A DNA stretch of 64,000 nt from Emydura subglobosa (GCA_007922225.1 ML679961.1:4107295-4171294); one strand, 5' to 3'; shown: positions 1 through 11,625, counted from the stretch's first letter. Translations and numbers: made by a program. Notes: generated from the sequence alone by a model not told the origin.

Positions 1-176
1 TTACAGACAGATGGTCGCTTGTAAACTATGTTTACAGACAGATGGTCGCTTGTAAACTCCTTGTTACCTTATACAGACAGATGGTCGTTTGTACAATTTC
101 ACTACTTATTGCCTCATGTTTACAGACAGATGGTCATTTGTAAACTGTGTTTACAGACAGATGGTCACTTGCAAAC
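1..176. repeat. Tandem array of ~28-bp units with inverted ends
   Basis: Five copies of a unit reading roughly TTTACAGACAGATGGTCG then CTTGTAAAC occur at 1-27, 31-57, 73-95, 119-145 and 150-176. Copies 1-2 and 4-5 are about 30 bp apart, and the others are separated by longer spacers. Each full unit starts with GTTTACA or TTTACA and ends with TGTAAAC, which are reverse complements, so a unit could fold into a short hairpin. The array is cut by the window edge and may extend further left. The family is not recognised. Confidence 0.85.
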
Positions 177-898
177 TCTCAGTTATCTTAAAGCAAGTGT
201 ACTTTCATACATTACCAAAAAGTGCTTCTTTCCCTAAGCCCTTTGGGCTGAGTCAACTCTAATAAGTGTTAGCCGTCCCTCAGACGCTGCTGGTTCATAG
301 AAGGGCTCGGTCCAGCTACCGAGGATCCCAGCGGGCTGCAGTCCAAAGTGCAGCTGACTTCAGGGGGTTTAAATACCCTCAAACTGATCACCAAACTAAT
401 CAGCTTGATCAGTATGTAACCAACCAGTGAACAGTGTCACTTTTGCAGTCAGTGTCGTTACATGATGTGACATATTCTCAGTGACCAGGTTGGCACTTCC
501 TGTTTTTACCCAACCGGCTGAAGTCAGCTCAGTTGCGGTCAGCTCATCCGTTCTTATTTTCGCCTTCTATTTGTGCTGTGCTAGCATCTGGACTGCCCTT
601 ATCAGGTCCTTCCAGCCCTTTTCCCAAGCTTTCTTAAAGCACAAAACCCATTAACTATTCTTTCTATATTCTACGCTGATTAATGTTCTTCACGGTTGTC
701 ATGGAAGATGGGGCTGAAGAAGATAGAAGATATGGCTGGGTTGGGAGAAAGGGATAAGGGCTTGAAGCTGGGGAGCCAAATAACTTGAAGGCTTTCTTGG
801 TGGTGGTTTTCTTAAACACCTAAACCATCTAGAGCTGTCAAATGTTTTTGGTTTTAGCTTCAAGGAAGCTTCTGAGTTATGTGAGCTGGATTTCCCAT
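177..898. other. Unannotated sequence
   Basis: I see no coding signature, named repeat or RNA gene here. Open frames are short and show no domain. Confidence 0.5.
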
Positions 899-985
899 CC
901 CTAATATATATATATATATATATAATATCCCTAATATAATATATATATATATATATATATATAATATGAGAGAGAGGGAGAGAGA
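899..985. repeat. (TA)n / (AG)n microsatellite
   Basis: Two TA runs are separated by a repeated ccctaatat motif, followed by a short AG run from about 967. This is simple sequence, expected to vary in length. Confidence 0.95.
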
Positions 986-2003
986 TTACTAAATCCCAAC
1001 AGAATTGTGAAGTCCACTGTAGGAAGACAAAGGTTCCTCCAGAGTTGGTGCCATTTACAAATTCCTCCCTATAGTGCGTTCTCTATTTAGAATGTGTACC
1101 GCTTAAAGGAATCTGCGTTACACTGGAGCAAATGTCATTGAAAAGGAAATGTGCACTTTATGCATGACCAGAACCTCCTGGACCATTTCCCCCTTTGTTT
1201 AGAGATAATATATATTGCCATCTTCCTATTATGATACAATGGATAAAAAACTCTATATTATCATTTCCCTTTTCCATCTGGTAACCTACAAATGTGATTT
1301 CAGAATCCCGAAATGGACAACAAACTAAAGTTCTGAAATACCAGCTGACCTTGATAACAAAGGAGAAGATCAGTACTGCCAGTATTTTCTGTAACCGTGG
1401 GAAATAAAACCCATCAATACAATCTCATGAATCTTGGTATTGTTTTGATATACTGATGAGAAGAGTCATAAAACTGAGGTCTGAAATTGATTCAGGGAGG
1501 GCTAATCACGGTGTAGTTTGAAGAAAGGCAGATTACGTATGTGCACAGTGGGTTACTGATATTATTTTAATCACAGTACTGCATGAAAGTCTCAGTGAGG
1601 TCAGAGGCCCATTGGACAAGGTGTTGTACAAATGCATAGCAAATGACAGTGCCTCCCTGAAGCCTGAAAGACAAGACAATGACATAACCTAATGGGTAAG
1701 GTGAGAGAGAGAAGTGGGAGAACAAGGTAACAGCAGTCCTCCATGTCCATGAAACCCTCCATTAGAATTTAATGTCAAGGATGAATTTTGCTCTCATTAT
1801 GCTCCATCTAATTCAGTGGAGTAACACCTGGGATGAATTTTACCCCTGCCAAATTTCAACAGGTAGATGATCTACAAATAATAAACATTACAGGATGGTG
1901 GAGATATAAAAAGTGATGTTTTCTGGTGCATGGTCCCAAGCCTGATTTCTTTAAATTCAGGGGAAGTAGGAAGCAGCCCATTAATTCTGTATTGTTAAAG
2001 CTA
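986..2003. other. Unannotated sequence
   Basis: Moderately AT-rich with no supported feature. No open frame carries a recognisable domain. Confidence 0.5.
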
Positions 2004-2276
2004 GGCCTGGTCTAGACTGATGCTGGCGTTCAACGGGAAATATGCAAGGTACAGTATGTCGCTTAATGTTAACTTATATTGCTGTACTGCAGTGTCTTCA
2101 CTGCGCTACGTCAATGAGAGACGCCTTCCGGTCAACTCAGTCTTACTCTTTTGGGGGGAGTGGGGATTACTGGCATTGAACAGAGAGCACTTCTGGGATC
2201 AATTGAGTGGGTCTCCACAGCCTGCTCAGTCAATCCCACTGCATTGATCAGTGCTGCTCCGGCAGTGTAGACATAC
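2004..2276. mobile_element. MITE with 'tctaca' type ends
   Basis: The left end contains ctggtctagactgatgctgg and the right end contains ccggcagtgtagacat, which are imperfect inverted repeats. The interior (a gcgtt..acgggaaat block, a tactctttt..gg block and an attgagtgggtct block) is similar in order and wording to the element at 20095-20383, so both look like one non-autonomous DNA transposon family. No transposase is encoded. The open frame across it is a by-product. Confidence 0.6.
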
Positions 2277-2489
2277 TGCTAGAACATCATCAACAATTCA
2301 GTTTTGGTCCTTCTCTGCTCTTGCATGCCCTGTGACTTATGGAAATTTCTGTCCCAGAGACCAGCAGAGGGACAGTGCATTGAGCGCCTCATTTCATAGT
2401 GATGTGTCATTATATGGTGTTATTAATACTAGACCTGATCATAAATTATCCATCAACTTTGTTTCAATGAAAAGTGGCTGTTTTAATGG

Positions 2490-2815
2490 AATAGAAGTTT
2501 CCTCAAGGAATTTCTGCTTACAAGTAGATTTTTTTCCAGGTTTATATAAAAAACCCTCCGGGAAAAAAACCTGGCATTGGCAACCAAAGACTGAATTTTT
2601 AGCTTTTCAGGTAACCATTTTTTAGTTTTACTGAACTTTCACCTGACCAGCTGAAATTCTTCAGTTGTCAGCTGCCAATGGGGGAAAAATACATGATGGA
2701 AATATGAAATGTCAGATGGAATTTCAAATGGAAATGAATATTTGTTTTTTTCCCCCATAAAATAATTTTGTTGGTGGGGTGCTGGAGGGGTGGATAATTT
2801 CTCAGCCAGTTCTAA
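2490..2815. repeat. AT-rich GAAA/TTTC repeat relic
   Basis: A run of TTTC-, GAAA- and TTTT-rich words ends in 'cagccagttctaatt'. The same texture recurs at 7560-8260, 32775-32945, 52890-53250 and 60980-61290, often next to 'gctct' or 'actggct' ends. I read these as degenerate copies of one AT-rich, palindrome-prone interspersed family. The family identity is not certain. Confidence 0.4.
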
Positions 2816-4566
2816 TTAGAACTGATACAGCATCACATTCACATTGCTGGTCAGTATGGAATGTGAGCCGACCTTATCCAATAAAAATAATGGGCTAGAT
2901 CCAGAGCTGGTGTAAACTGGCACAAAATGGGGCTGTGCTGAAATGTGTTCCCTTTTATTTGTTTATAAAATCTAGCAAATAAGCAGCTGTCTACTAGCAT
3001 GTTGAGTCTGGTGATCAACTATCAAAATGCCTTGACGAAATGACATCCTTGTATCATACAGTGGCTGTTACTGAGTTTGGCTCATCGCTAAGTAGTTTGA
3101 AATATGGTGAAATAGCTACAGGAAATAGGTCTCTGTAGTGCACCCCATCACAAAATTATGGTTCTTTTCCCACTGGTTTCACCTCTTGCCATCTACAGGT
3201 GACAATTCTTAATTTTGCTTCATTTCCGTTAAGATTTGTGAATATCTTCTTTTGGAACCAATTTCTTTATTACAAAATGTCTGTCTTTCTGTCTTCATCT
3301 GAGCAAACAGACAGACAATGTCCCATTAACTAGTTTAATTGCCTGAGGCTTGATTAATCTTCCTCGTGCTCTTCCCATGTTCTCTGTGTCTTGCCCTAAA
3401 CTCGTAAAGTGCAGTGAATCCCATTTGCTTCAATAGCCGTTGAAGGAACTCCGAACTTTGCAGGAGACGCTTTCATCTCACAAGAGCTCTCTGTCAAGCA
3501 ATTGTTTCTAATCTGTTCTTTCCTATGGTGTTTTTAAAGGCATTTTAATTCCCATTCTCTTCTCTTTTATAGCGCTGTGAATTAAGCACCTTTAAAGAGA
3601 TTTTATAGTTTCTTTTTTTATGACATTCTGCAAAGATTATGGGGAAGGACATTTTCTCCTCGTAGCACAGTGAGCATTTGGTCTGCTTTAGAAATTATTC
3701 TGCTCAACTTGCAATAGTTTCACGAACATTTCATATTTAGAAAACCTTTAAAGAGAACCTGCTATTCTTTCTCAAACTGGCATGTGTGTGATGGAGCTTT
3801 GTTTACACATACCGGGCTCCATTCATCTCTAGGGAAACTCCACTGAGACTGTTGTATTGTCTTGGGTGTAAAGTAAGAGCCCAGTCTTGCAAACCTCTAT
3901 TTGTATGAGTAGTGCCATTTGGGGGCAGCCAAAGAGCAGGGACTTATTTAGATAAAGGCATTGTAATATATAGAATTATGCCTCCTGTGAATCTTAGGGA
4001 TTGGTGATGGATGAGACAATAAGGTTTTTTCCAGTTTTGCCTGCCAATGAAGTGAGGGCAACAGTCAGAAATTAGCTAGTGTTTTATCCTGTGTATTAGT
4101 AAAAGTACCAAGTACAGGGGCTTCTGCACCTTCTCCTAGATGGCTTATATGTATTACACTGCAGTCTAGAGGCTTTGGCCAAAACGGGGACACATGGCGC
4201 TGGACACATAATAAAAACACAAGCTTGCAGTTTAAGGCCCTGATTCTGACAGTTTGCACACTATAGGCCAGATTCTCTGTTTGCATAAACAACTGTAAAT
4301 GAAACTCAACTGATTTCCTCCACCTGAGAATCTGACCCCAGTAGTAAACCCCAAAATAAATGGGAACATTCAGAGTGCTTAGGTCTCTGCGGAACTGGGT
4401 CCTAAGGTTTTGATCCTACAATGAACTTCACACTGGCAGACCACTGCCCCCAAATGGAGCTCATTGCAGGGTTAGAGTTTAAAGGACAAAGTGCAACATA
4501 GGTATGAAATTAACCTCTGGGTGGGTGGAATTAGGACAGGGTAACAATAATACGAGCTTGTTTTAG
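2816..4566. other. Non-coding stretch with a possible conserved block
   Basis: No gene is seen. About 3220-3790 looks unlike the surrounding repeats: it is AT-biased, free of recognised repeats and rich in TTAAT and TTTAAAG words. It could be a conserved non-coding element, but nothing in one sequence can prove that. Confidence 0.3.
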
Positions 4567-4706
4567 CACAGAATTATAGAAATGCAGAGCTGGAAGGGAC
4601 CTTGAGAGATCAACTAGTCCAGCCCTCTGTGCCGAGGAAGGACAAAGTATACCTAGACCATCCTAGACAGGGGTTGGTCCAACCTGTTCTTAAACCTCCA
4701 ATGAAT
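4567..4706 (-). mobile_element. CR1 LINE 3' end fragment
   Basis: Read on the plus strand this is the reverse complement of a CR1 3' end: 'atagaaatgcagagctgg', then 'aagggaccttgagagatc' and 'ctagtccagccc'. It stops where a plus-strand CR1 begins, so it is a separate, severely 5'-truncated insertion. Confidence 0.75.
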
Positions 4707-5880
4707 GGTATTCCTCAAGCAATTCATTTTGAAGCACTTGGAAGAAAGGAAGGAGATCAGGAACATTCAGCATGGATTCACCAAGGGAAAATCATGCCTG
4801 ATCAACTTGATTGCCTTCTCTGATGAGATGACTGGTTCTGTGGATGTGGGGAAAGCGGTGGACGTGATATACCTTGACTTTAGCAAAGCTTAGATATGGT
4901 CTCCCACAGTGTTCTTGCCAGTAAGCTAAAGAAGTATGGGTTGAATGAATTAACTATAAGGTGGATAGAAAGGTGGCTAGATCATCGGGCTTAATGAGTA
5001 GTGATCAATGGCTTGATGTCTAGCTGGCAGCCAGTAACAGGCGGAGTGCCCCAGGGGTCGGTGCTGGGGCCGGTTTTGTTCAATATCTTCATTAATGATC
5101 TGGAGTGCATTGCATCCTCAGCAAGTTCACGGATGACACTAAGCTGGGAGGAGTGGTAGATATGCTGGAGATAGGGATAAGATACAGAGTGACACAGACA
5201 AATTGGAGGATTGGGCCAAAATAAATCTGATGAGGTTCAGCAAGGACGAGTGCAGAGTCCTGCACTTAGGACGGAAGAATCCCATGCACAGCTACAGACT
5301 GGGGACCAACGAGCTAGGCAGCAGGTCTGCAGAAAAGGACCTGGGTGTTAAAGTGGATAAAAAGCTGGATATGAGTCAGTAATGTGCCCTGGTTGCCACG
5401 AAGGCTAATAGCATATTGGGGTGCATTAATAGGAGCATTGCCAGCAGATTGAGGGAAGTGTTAATTCCCCTCTCTTTGGCACTGGAGAGGCAACATTTGG
5501 AGTTTTGTGTCCAGGTTTGGGCCCCACATTACAGGAAGGATGTGGACAAATTGGAGTGAGTCCAGTAGAGATCAATGAAAATGATTAGGGGGCTGGAACA
5601 CAAGACTTTTTAGGAGAGGCTGAGGGAACTAGGCTTGTTTAGTCTGCAGAAGAGAAGAATGAGGGGGGATTTGATAGCAGCCTTTAACTACCTGAAAAGG
5701 GGTTCCAGGGAGGATGGGGCTAGGCTGTTCTTGGTGGCAGTAGATAACAGAACAAGGAGCAACGGTCTCAAGTTGCAGTGGGGGAGGTCTAGGTTGGATA
5801 TTAGGGAAAGAATGTCACTAGGAGCGTGGTGAAGCACTGGAATGGGTTACATAAGGAGGTGGTGGAATCTCCATCCATTG
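4707..5880 (+). pseudogene. CR1 LINE ORF2 (reverse transcriptase) relic
   Basis: The decayed reverse transcriptase is readable across frames. Pieces include [38 protein letters not shown] near 5045-5090, and a DDTKLG motif near 5135-5150 where the family has its catalytic Asp pair. The C-terminal part continues to about 5830 ([20 protein letters not shown], then [15 protein letters not shown]). Stops and frame changes separate the pieces, so it is non-functional. The 5' part and the 3' untranslated tail are missing. At 5880 it abuts a minus-strand CR1, giving a tail-to-tail pair. Confidence 0.9.
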
Positions 5881-6665
5881 ATCTCTGTCCTTTTATTAAG
5901 GGTCCCTATCATATTTGAAGATTATCAGCCCAGATTTTTAACCTTTCCTCATAGGTCAGGTTTTCTAAACCTTTTATCATTTTTTGTTGTTCTCCTTTGG
6001 ATTCTCTCTAACTTGTCAATGTCTTTCTTAATGTGTGGCAACCAACCCTGGACACAGCACTCGAGCTGAGGCTTCACCAGTGCTGAAGAGAGTGGGACAG
6101 CTACCTTCTGTGTCTTACATACGACACTTCTGTTAATACACCCAGCCTTTTTTACAGCTGCATCACACAGGTGGCTCACATGCAGTTTGTAATCAACTAT
6201 AATTCCCAGATCCTTTTCAGCAGGACTACTGCCTAGCCAGTTATTTCCCATCTTAAATGGAATGCTTTGCCCATGTCTTTATTGAGTTTCATCTTCTTGA
6301 TTTCAGACAAATTCTCCAATTGGTCAAGGTCATTTCGAATTCTAATACTGTCCTCCAAAGTGCTTACAACCTCTCTCAGCTTGGTGTCATCCACAAACTT
6401 TATAAGCATACTCTTCATTCCCTTATCCTCTTTATTAATGTAAATATTGGCTGGAACTAGACTCAGGACTGACCCCTGCAGAACCCCAGTTGATACGTCC
6501 TCTGGTTTGACAGGGAATCATTGATAACTACTCTGAGTATGGCTTTTCAACCAGTTGCGCATCCACCTAATTGTAATTATCTAGACCACATTTCCCTAGT
6601 TTGCTTAAGAGAATGTCATATGGGACTGTGTCAAAAGCCTTATTAAAATCAGTATATATTATGTT
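5880..6665 (-). pseudogene. CR1-clade LINE reverse transcriptase relic
   Basis: Minus-strand frames read KFVDDTKLREVV (catalytic Asp pair present, about 6390-6400), then GNNWLGSSPAEKDLGIIVDY, then VKPQLECCVQGWLPHIKKD and RIQRRTTKNDKRF. This is the palm-to-C-terminal part of a CR1-clade ORF2. It is a different subfamily from its plus-strand neighbour, judging by wording. Both ends are truncated and there are frameshifts, so it is dead. Confidence 0.85.
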
Positions 6666-7020
6666 TACTGTCTATTGCAGGAATGTGTACTGGTAGGTTT
6701 TAATATCAACTTTCAGTGCATATTATTCCTGCTTCATTTCCCCATATCTGCTTTCTTGGTATCCAATACCTGTGTATACACCTTTTTATTTTTTGCTTTC
6801 CCAAACCTCTTCTGGTGGGGTGGGGGAGGAAGGAAAATGGATACATTTCAACAGTTTAATATAATCTATTCTGAAAATTTTCCTGGGGTCACAATTACAT
6901 CAAATAAAGATTTTAATTTAAAAAAAAAATCATTAAAAAAATCAAACAATTCTTATTGATGCAGCAATGGGGCTGAAAAGATGCACTAACTAAAACAAGT
7001 TAGTATGCAGTATAGTTGTA
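6666..7020. other. T- and A-rich non-coding sequence
   Basis: Homopolymer-rich sequence with runs of A near 6919-6945. The open frame here is low-complexity and unsupported. Confidence 0.5.
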
Positions 7021-7178
7021 GCCTGTTGGTTCCAAGATATTAGAGAGACAAGATGGATGAGGTAATATCTTTTATTGGACCAACTTTAGTTAGTCCAGTA
7101 ATTCTGTTCTTCAGAAGTTGGCCCAATAAAAGATATTACCTCACCCACTTTGTCCCTGAAACGTGTTGGAACTAGCAG
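7021..7178. repeat. Palindromic interspersed repeat (long hairpin)
   Basis: Arms at 7058-7086 and 7115-7143 are reverse complements at 28 of 29 positions, around a 28-nt loop. Weaker pairing continues outward to about 7024 and 7176. The wording (aatatcttttattgg, 'ccaactt', 'cctcacccac') recurs singly at 33405-33535 and 14880-14992, so this is a dispersed family. The fold suggests a MITE or an inverted dimer. Confidence 0.8.
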
Positions 7179-7559
7179 GATCCTCTAATAGTGTTTTATG
7201 CTCACTTTAAGATAAATGCTTCTGCTTTAAGCTTTTATCTTTTTAACCTTGTATATTTCCTGTTGTTCTCTGTTCTTGAGAAAGATGCCATACAAACACC
7301 ATTTTAATGACCTTAATCATTAGTCAGCAGCTAAATCTTTGATAAAATGCCTCTTGTGCTTGAAATCTTTGTTGCTTTTCTTCATGTATTATGCACAGCT
7401 CTTCTTTAGATGTCTAAATGTTAATTAGACCCTTCTAATCACTTTCTCCCCTCCCTCATCCAATATCACTTATTGCTAACTTTGCTTGTGGTGGTACAGG
7501 ACAGACATTATCTCAGAGCCTGATTGGTTTCAACGGAGACTCCATTGGAATGTGGCAGT
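7179..7559. other. Unannotated sequence
   Basis: No supported feature is seen. Confidence 0.5.
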
Positions 7560-8262
7560 CGAGATTAGCGATGGTTGAAACTGATCATTTCCGTTCACTG
7601 GAAATTCTGACCTTTTGAAATTTGGTTTAGTTCTCAATCCAAGCAAAAACAAACAACTTTGAAATTTCCCATGAAACAAACATTTCAAATTCTAATCTTG
7701 AAAAATTTTATTTAAAAAAATATATATATCAAAGTTCTGTTTTGAGAAGAAAAGTTAGTTTCAATTTTAATTATTTTCTTGATCTGACCTGGTAATTGTA
7801 CATCATATATGATATTATGCACGTCTACTGACATGTAGTAGTAGTTTGTTTTACTTTATTTTTTAAATATTAAAATCAACTCTAATTATTACTGAGTGCC
7901 TAACTTATTACCTGATTCAAAGTAGCAAACTGTTACAATAACAGACACTTTGAACAAAGCAAAAAGATGTTTCATTTAGTATTAATTGGAGCAGCAGCTA
8001 TTTTTAGTAACTTGGTATAATTGTTCTAGAATAACACAAGGCCATTAAAAATATCTGGTACTCTATTGTGAAACCTCTTAACTTCATTTTAAAATAAAGT
8101 GTTTTTCTTCAATGAATTTTTTTTAGAAAAAAGACCAAATTTTTTTTCAAAATGAACTTTCACATAAACTAACAAATTTAATGGCTTTTTTCAATTTTGA
8201 TGAAAATGTATTTTGTAATGGAATGCTGGTTTTTGTCCAAAAATGTTTCCAACGAGCTCTGA
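7560..8262. repeat. AT-rich GAAA/TTTC repeat relic
   Basis: Dense TTTCAA, GAAATTT and ATTTTT words lie between 'gatggttgaaactgatc' and 'ccaacgagctctgat'. It resembles the relics at 2490, 32775, 52890 and 60980. It is strongly diverged and may be two copies. Confidence 0.4.
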
Positions 8263-8796
8263 TTTCCTGTCCCTCTAAATGTTCCCTTCTGCAGCAATGG
8301 TTCTTCTGATACTGCAGACTATGTGCATTTTCACTGCCTTTACAGGCGCTTGCTAGGTATGATCTGATTCGCTCCTGTGATCAATCAGCATTGGCACCAA
8401 TGGCCCTTGCTAGGGCAGACCATGAAGAGGATTGTGCTGTGTACTGTGATGGACTTTCTATTTCATGCTCCTCCAGGATGTAAACACCCATCCTGGGGCA
8501 ATGCCCATCTTCAGTGTCGCCATTTGATCGCTGCTTTGTGGGCAGCAGAGGATTGTGATGTGCTTTTCCATGGCATGAAACCATCAATTAGTGCTTTTAG
8601 AGCTTTTCCTCTTAATGGAAATGGCAGGACGCCCCCAGCGGGAGGGAACTGGAAGGCAGCACTACAGCCCTGTTCCTTCGTCAGGAAGACCTAGATATTT
8701 ACCAAGGTGCACTTCTGAGTTTTGAACTGAGGCTTGCTGAATATACTAGTTAGGCATGTTACACGGCCCCATCTCGTTGACACCGCTTTATCTAAC
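8263..8796. other. Unannotated sequence with a chance open frame
   Basis: A 105-codon plus-strand frame runs from 8377 to 8694 and an opposing 68-codon frame overlaps it. Neither has a recognisable domain, splice context or codon periodicity I can point to. I treat both as chance. Confidence 0.45.
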
Positions 8797-9009
8797 ATCT
8801 TCAGAAGGAGCAATGGTCTCAAGCTGCAGTGGGGGAGGTCTAGGTTGGATGTTAGGAAAAGTTTTTTCACCAGGAGGATGGTGAAGCACTGGTGTGCTAG
8901 GAAGGTGGTGGAATTTCCATCCTTAGAGGTTTTTAAGGTGCAGCTTGACCAAGCCCTGGCTGAGATGATTTAGTTGAGGTTGGTTCTGCTTTGAGCAGGG
9001 GTTGGACTA
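8797..9009 (+). pseudogene. CR1 LINE 3' end, left part (split by solo LTR)
   Basis: C-terminal CR1 ORF2 residues are readable: [27 protein letters not shown], then EVFKVQLDQALAEM. The 3' untranslated words 'gctttgagcaggggttgg' follow. The sequence breaks off at 9009 within 'ggacta' and resumes at 9998 with 'actagatgacc'. The interruption is the solo LTR. Confidence 0.9.
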
Positions 9010-9997
9010 TGTAGCTTGATTTTCAATGTATTAGTTATTTAATAGGGTTATAGGTTTGCAAGTTGCTTGGATTAGAAAGTTCTTGTCCCTGAATCAGGCT
9101 CCAGAAGAATTTTATAGGGACCCCGGGGTGTACAACAGGAAGGTTCTTAGTGATAACCAAATTTGTATAATTTTATAAGTTTTATTAGGATAACATAACA
9201 TGATAAACAAATGACTAATATAAAGAAAATGAACAATCAAATGAATAATGGATAATACAATCTTAAATTTAGAGACTTATGTAGCATATATATATATATA
9301 TTTCTATTATATGCTTTGGATTAATATACTCATGCCCTGGTTGAGAGATATGTTTGGTTCCTCAACTTTTGAGTAGAGGGGTGGAGTAAGCACTGCTAGA
9401 GAGTGAAGAACTATAAACTAAGACTACAAATAAGACTATAAAATGAAGAAGGAAAATCTTAACACAAACTAAAGAAACTTCAAGCAGGAGTAGATGACGA
9501 TCGCGCCAAATAGCACGATCTTCTCCTTCTTATACCCCAAGAATATGGGTCATCCTCCTAAATCCATCCTTGGATTTTCCACCCCCAAATTATTGGGGTG
9601 CGCATACTCTATAGGTCGGCAGCTTCATGAATATTAATGTAATTCACTTCCCTTTTTAATAAAATTCCATTACTTCACCTTTTGATGCCTGACATCAACA
9701 CTTTCAACATCTAGGCCAAAGGTCCTGAATATGTCTGCTAACTGCTAAACCATCTATGGAAAAACATGACCATATATGTCTTGTTTTTGCTATACGTCAA
9801 TATTTCAACACTAGTTCCCGAATATGTGTATAATTATGTAGCTGTCATACAGGATGAGGCCTGTAAGGTACCTTGCATTACAGTAAAAATATATATACAT
9901 TTATAACTCTATTATAATCACACAATTACTTAAATCTATAAGAAAAGATATATATCTCTATATAATGCAAGCAAGCAGGCTAGTTCTATAGGCTACA
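9010..9997 (-). mobile_element. Solo LTR (988 bp) with 4-bp target duplication
   Basis: The segment starts TGTAGC and ends GCTACA, a perfect 6-bp inverted end of the TG..CA type. It is flanked by 'acta' at 9006-9009 and 9998-10001, and removing it restores a continuous CR1 3' end. On the minus strand there is a TATA-like GGTATAAG near 9530-9537 and an AATAAA at 9181-9186, in the right order for a U3-R-U5 LTR read on that strand. No internal retroviral sequence is present, so this is a recombined solo LTR. A 4-bp duplication fits gammaretrovirus-like integration. Orientation is inferred from the signals only. Confidence 0.8.
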
Positions 9998-10052
9998 ACT
10001 AGATGACCTTCCGAGTTCCCTTCCAACCCTCATCTTCTATGGTTCTGCAAAC
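9998..10052 (+). mobile_element. CR1 LINE 3' end, right part
   Basis: The continuation 'actagatgaccttccgag' then 'cccttccaaccctcatc' and 'ttctatggttctg' is the terminal CR1 3' tail. It belongs to the copy starting at 8797. Confidence 0.85.
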
Positions 10053-11263
10053 CACACTAGCCCTGCTTCTAGAAAAGCAGTCCGTGGATGGTCATGCGCA
10101 TTGTTTGTGCAAGCAGTTTGAGCACTGCGAGAGAGGATTGCCACTGGCCCTATGGCTTCTGCACAGGGGGATAATGGGGTTTAAACTCCCACCTCTAACA
10201 CATCCTTAGCCAGTTGTGGGAGAGCTGTATGACATCACCATTCCCCTCAAACAAGCCTAGGCTCCACCCCTCGACAATGTACCTCGCTACATAACTTTGT
10301 TCTCATGAGGTCAGAAGTAAGTTGAACTTTGTACAGGATGCAAAGGAATTGGCCCTTTACTCAAGCAATTGAGCAAAGTCTATGCCTGTCTGGAGCAAAT
10401 GCCTATGATTCAGGAGGATGGGTTGCATTGTGATCCTGTGGGAGGGGGAATTCTCTTATTTCTAAAACTTTAAATGGTTCAGAAAAATGCCATGTAAATG
10501 CAGGACAAACTATCCCAGGGTGGGGTCCCCAGTGGAATATGTGCCAGACTGCCATGGTGGTAGCCATGATTTATTTCCAAATATCAATTTCATAGCCTTC
10601 TTTGTAAATCCAGGAGAAATAATTCATTCAATCTTTTGCCAATATCTACCTCTTCTGTCAAATTATTTCCCCTTTTTATGTGCAGTAGGTGTGGGTCTAT
10701 TATTAATACTAACCCCTTGAATCCACTGGGGCTATACTCTACCAGGTTAAGCTGCTGAAACATCTCCAGTGTTTGCTTCTGAGTTGCAGCACAATGGGCA
10801 CGCGACTGGCACCCAAGTGTCTGGGATACAGAGGAGCCCAAATAATTACATTATCATCTGGACCTAACGTTTGGTACCTTGTGTGTTCCCTTCACGGCCC
10901 TTGATTGTATTTTGCAACTGTTTTGTCATCCTGTGTTCACTTTTCGGGCTGATCTATTCAAATGGTGTGCATGGACTTTGCTGCAGTGTTTAATGGGAAT
11001 CACTTAGTTAAACCCTGACGCACAGAAGTGAAAGTGAATTGCCAGCCGCTCTGGATGATAGATGGTAGGTGGTGCTGCACATAATAAACTGAGATTTAGT
11101 CAAGGGTTATATCTGAAATCTTCCTATTTCTTCTCTGGCTCCTTCCCCAGTCTCATTTTTCAGTGTCACCCAGTCCTTAGTACTTGCGGTAACCACTAAG
11201 ACTAAGACTTTCTGTGTCAAATATGTAGGTTCCTGGATTAGCCTTTTTTTCTTAGGCTTAGTC
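10053..11263. other. Unannotated sequence
   Basis: No supported gene or named repeat. A minus-strand 83-codon frame (10590-10841) has no recognisable domain. Confidence 0.5.
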
Positions 11264-11625
11264 TATGCTACACGTCTAGGTCGACGTCAAATGCCTTGTG
11301 TTGACCTCGCTCTGGAGGCTTCTTTACTTAAGTCTGACTCCTGCCAACATCAGTGCCTCTCTAGGCCAATTTAGTAACATCACCGCCCCAAGCAGTATGT
11401 GGTTACAGCTGGTGTAATTAGGTCAATGCAGAGTCAGTGTAGACACGACTGTTACTGGCATTCAGGACAATATAGTCGATACAAGGGTTCCTGGTGAGGA
11501 CACCCACTGCTGACACAAGGAGCCCAGTGTGCACATGCACAAGTGATTTCATAACTGTAGTGGCTGTATGCCAACATAAGGGCGGTCGGCATAATTTTGT
11601 AGTGTAGATGTGGCCTTAGAGGCTT
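11264..11625. mobile_element. MITE with 'tctacac' type ends
   Basis: The left end has aggcttagtctatgctacac and the right end has gtagtgtagatgtggcctta, which are imperfect inverted repeats. Interior words such as 'aatttagtaacatcaccg' and 'gtggctgtatgccaacata' match a widespread turtle non-autonomous DNA element as I recall it. No transposase is encoded. Confidence 0.6.

Noticed and set aside
1..176. CRISPR-like array
   Set aside because: Spacing is irregular, the unit has no proper spacers and the rest of the window is clearly vertebrate. It is a tandem repeat.
28..237. 69-codon plus-strand frame over the tandem array
   Set aside because: It is a translation of the repeat units in shifting registers with no domain.
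10590..10841. Minus-strand 83-codon frame as a possible exon
   Set aside because: No domain, no convincing splice sites and a competing plus-strand frame.
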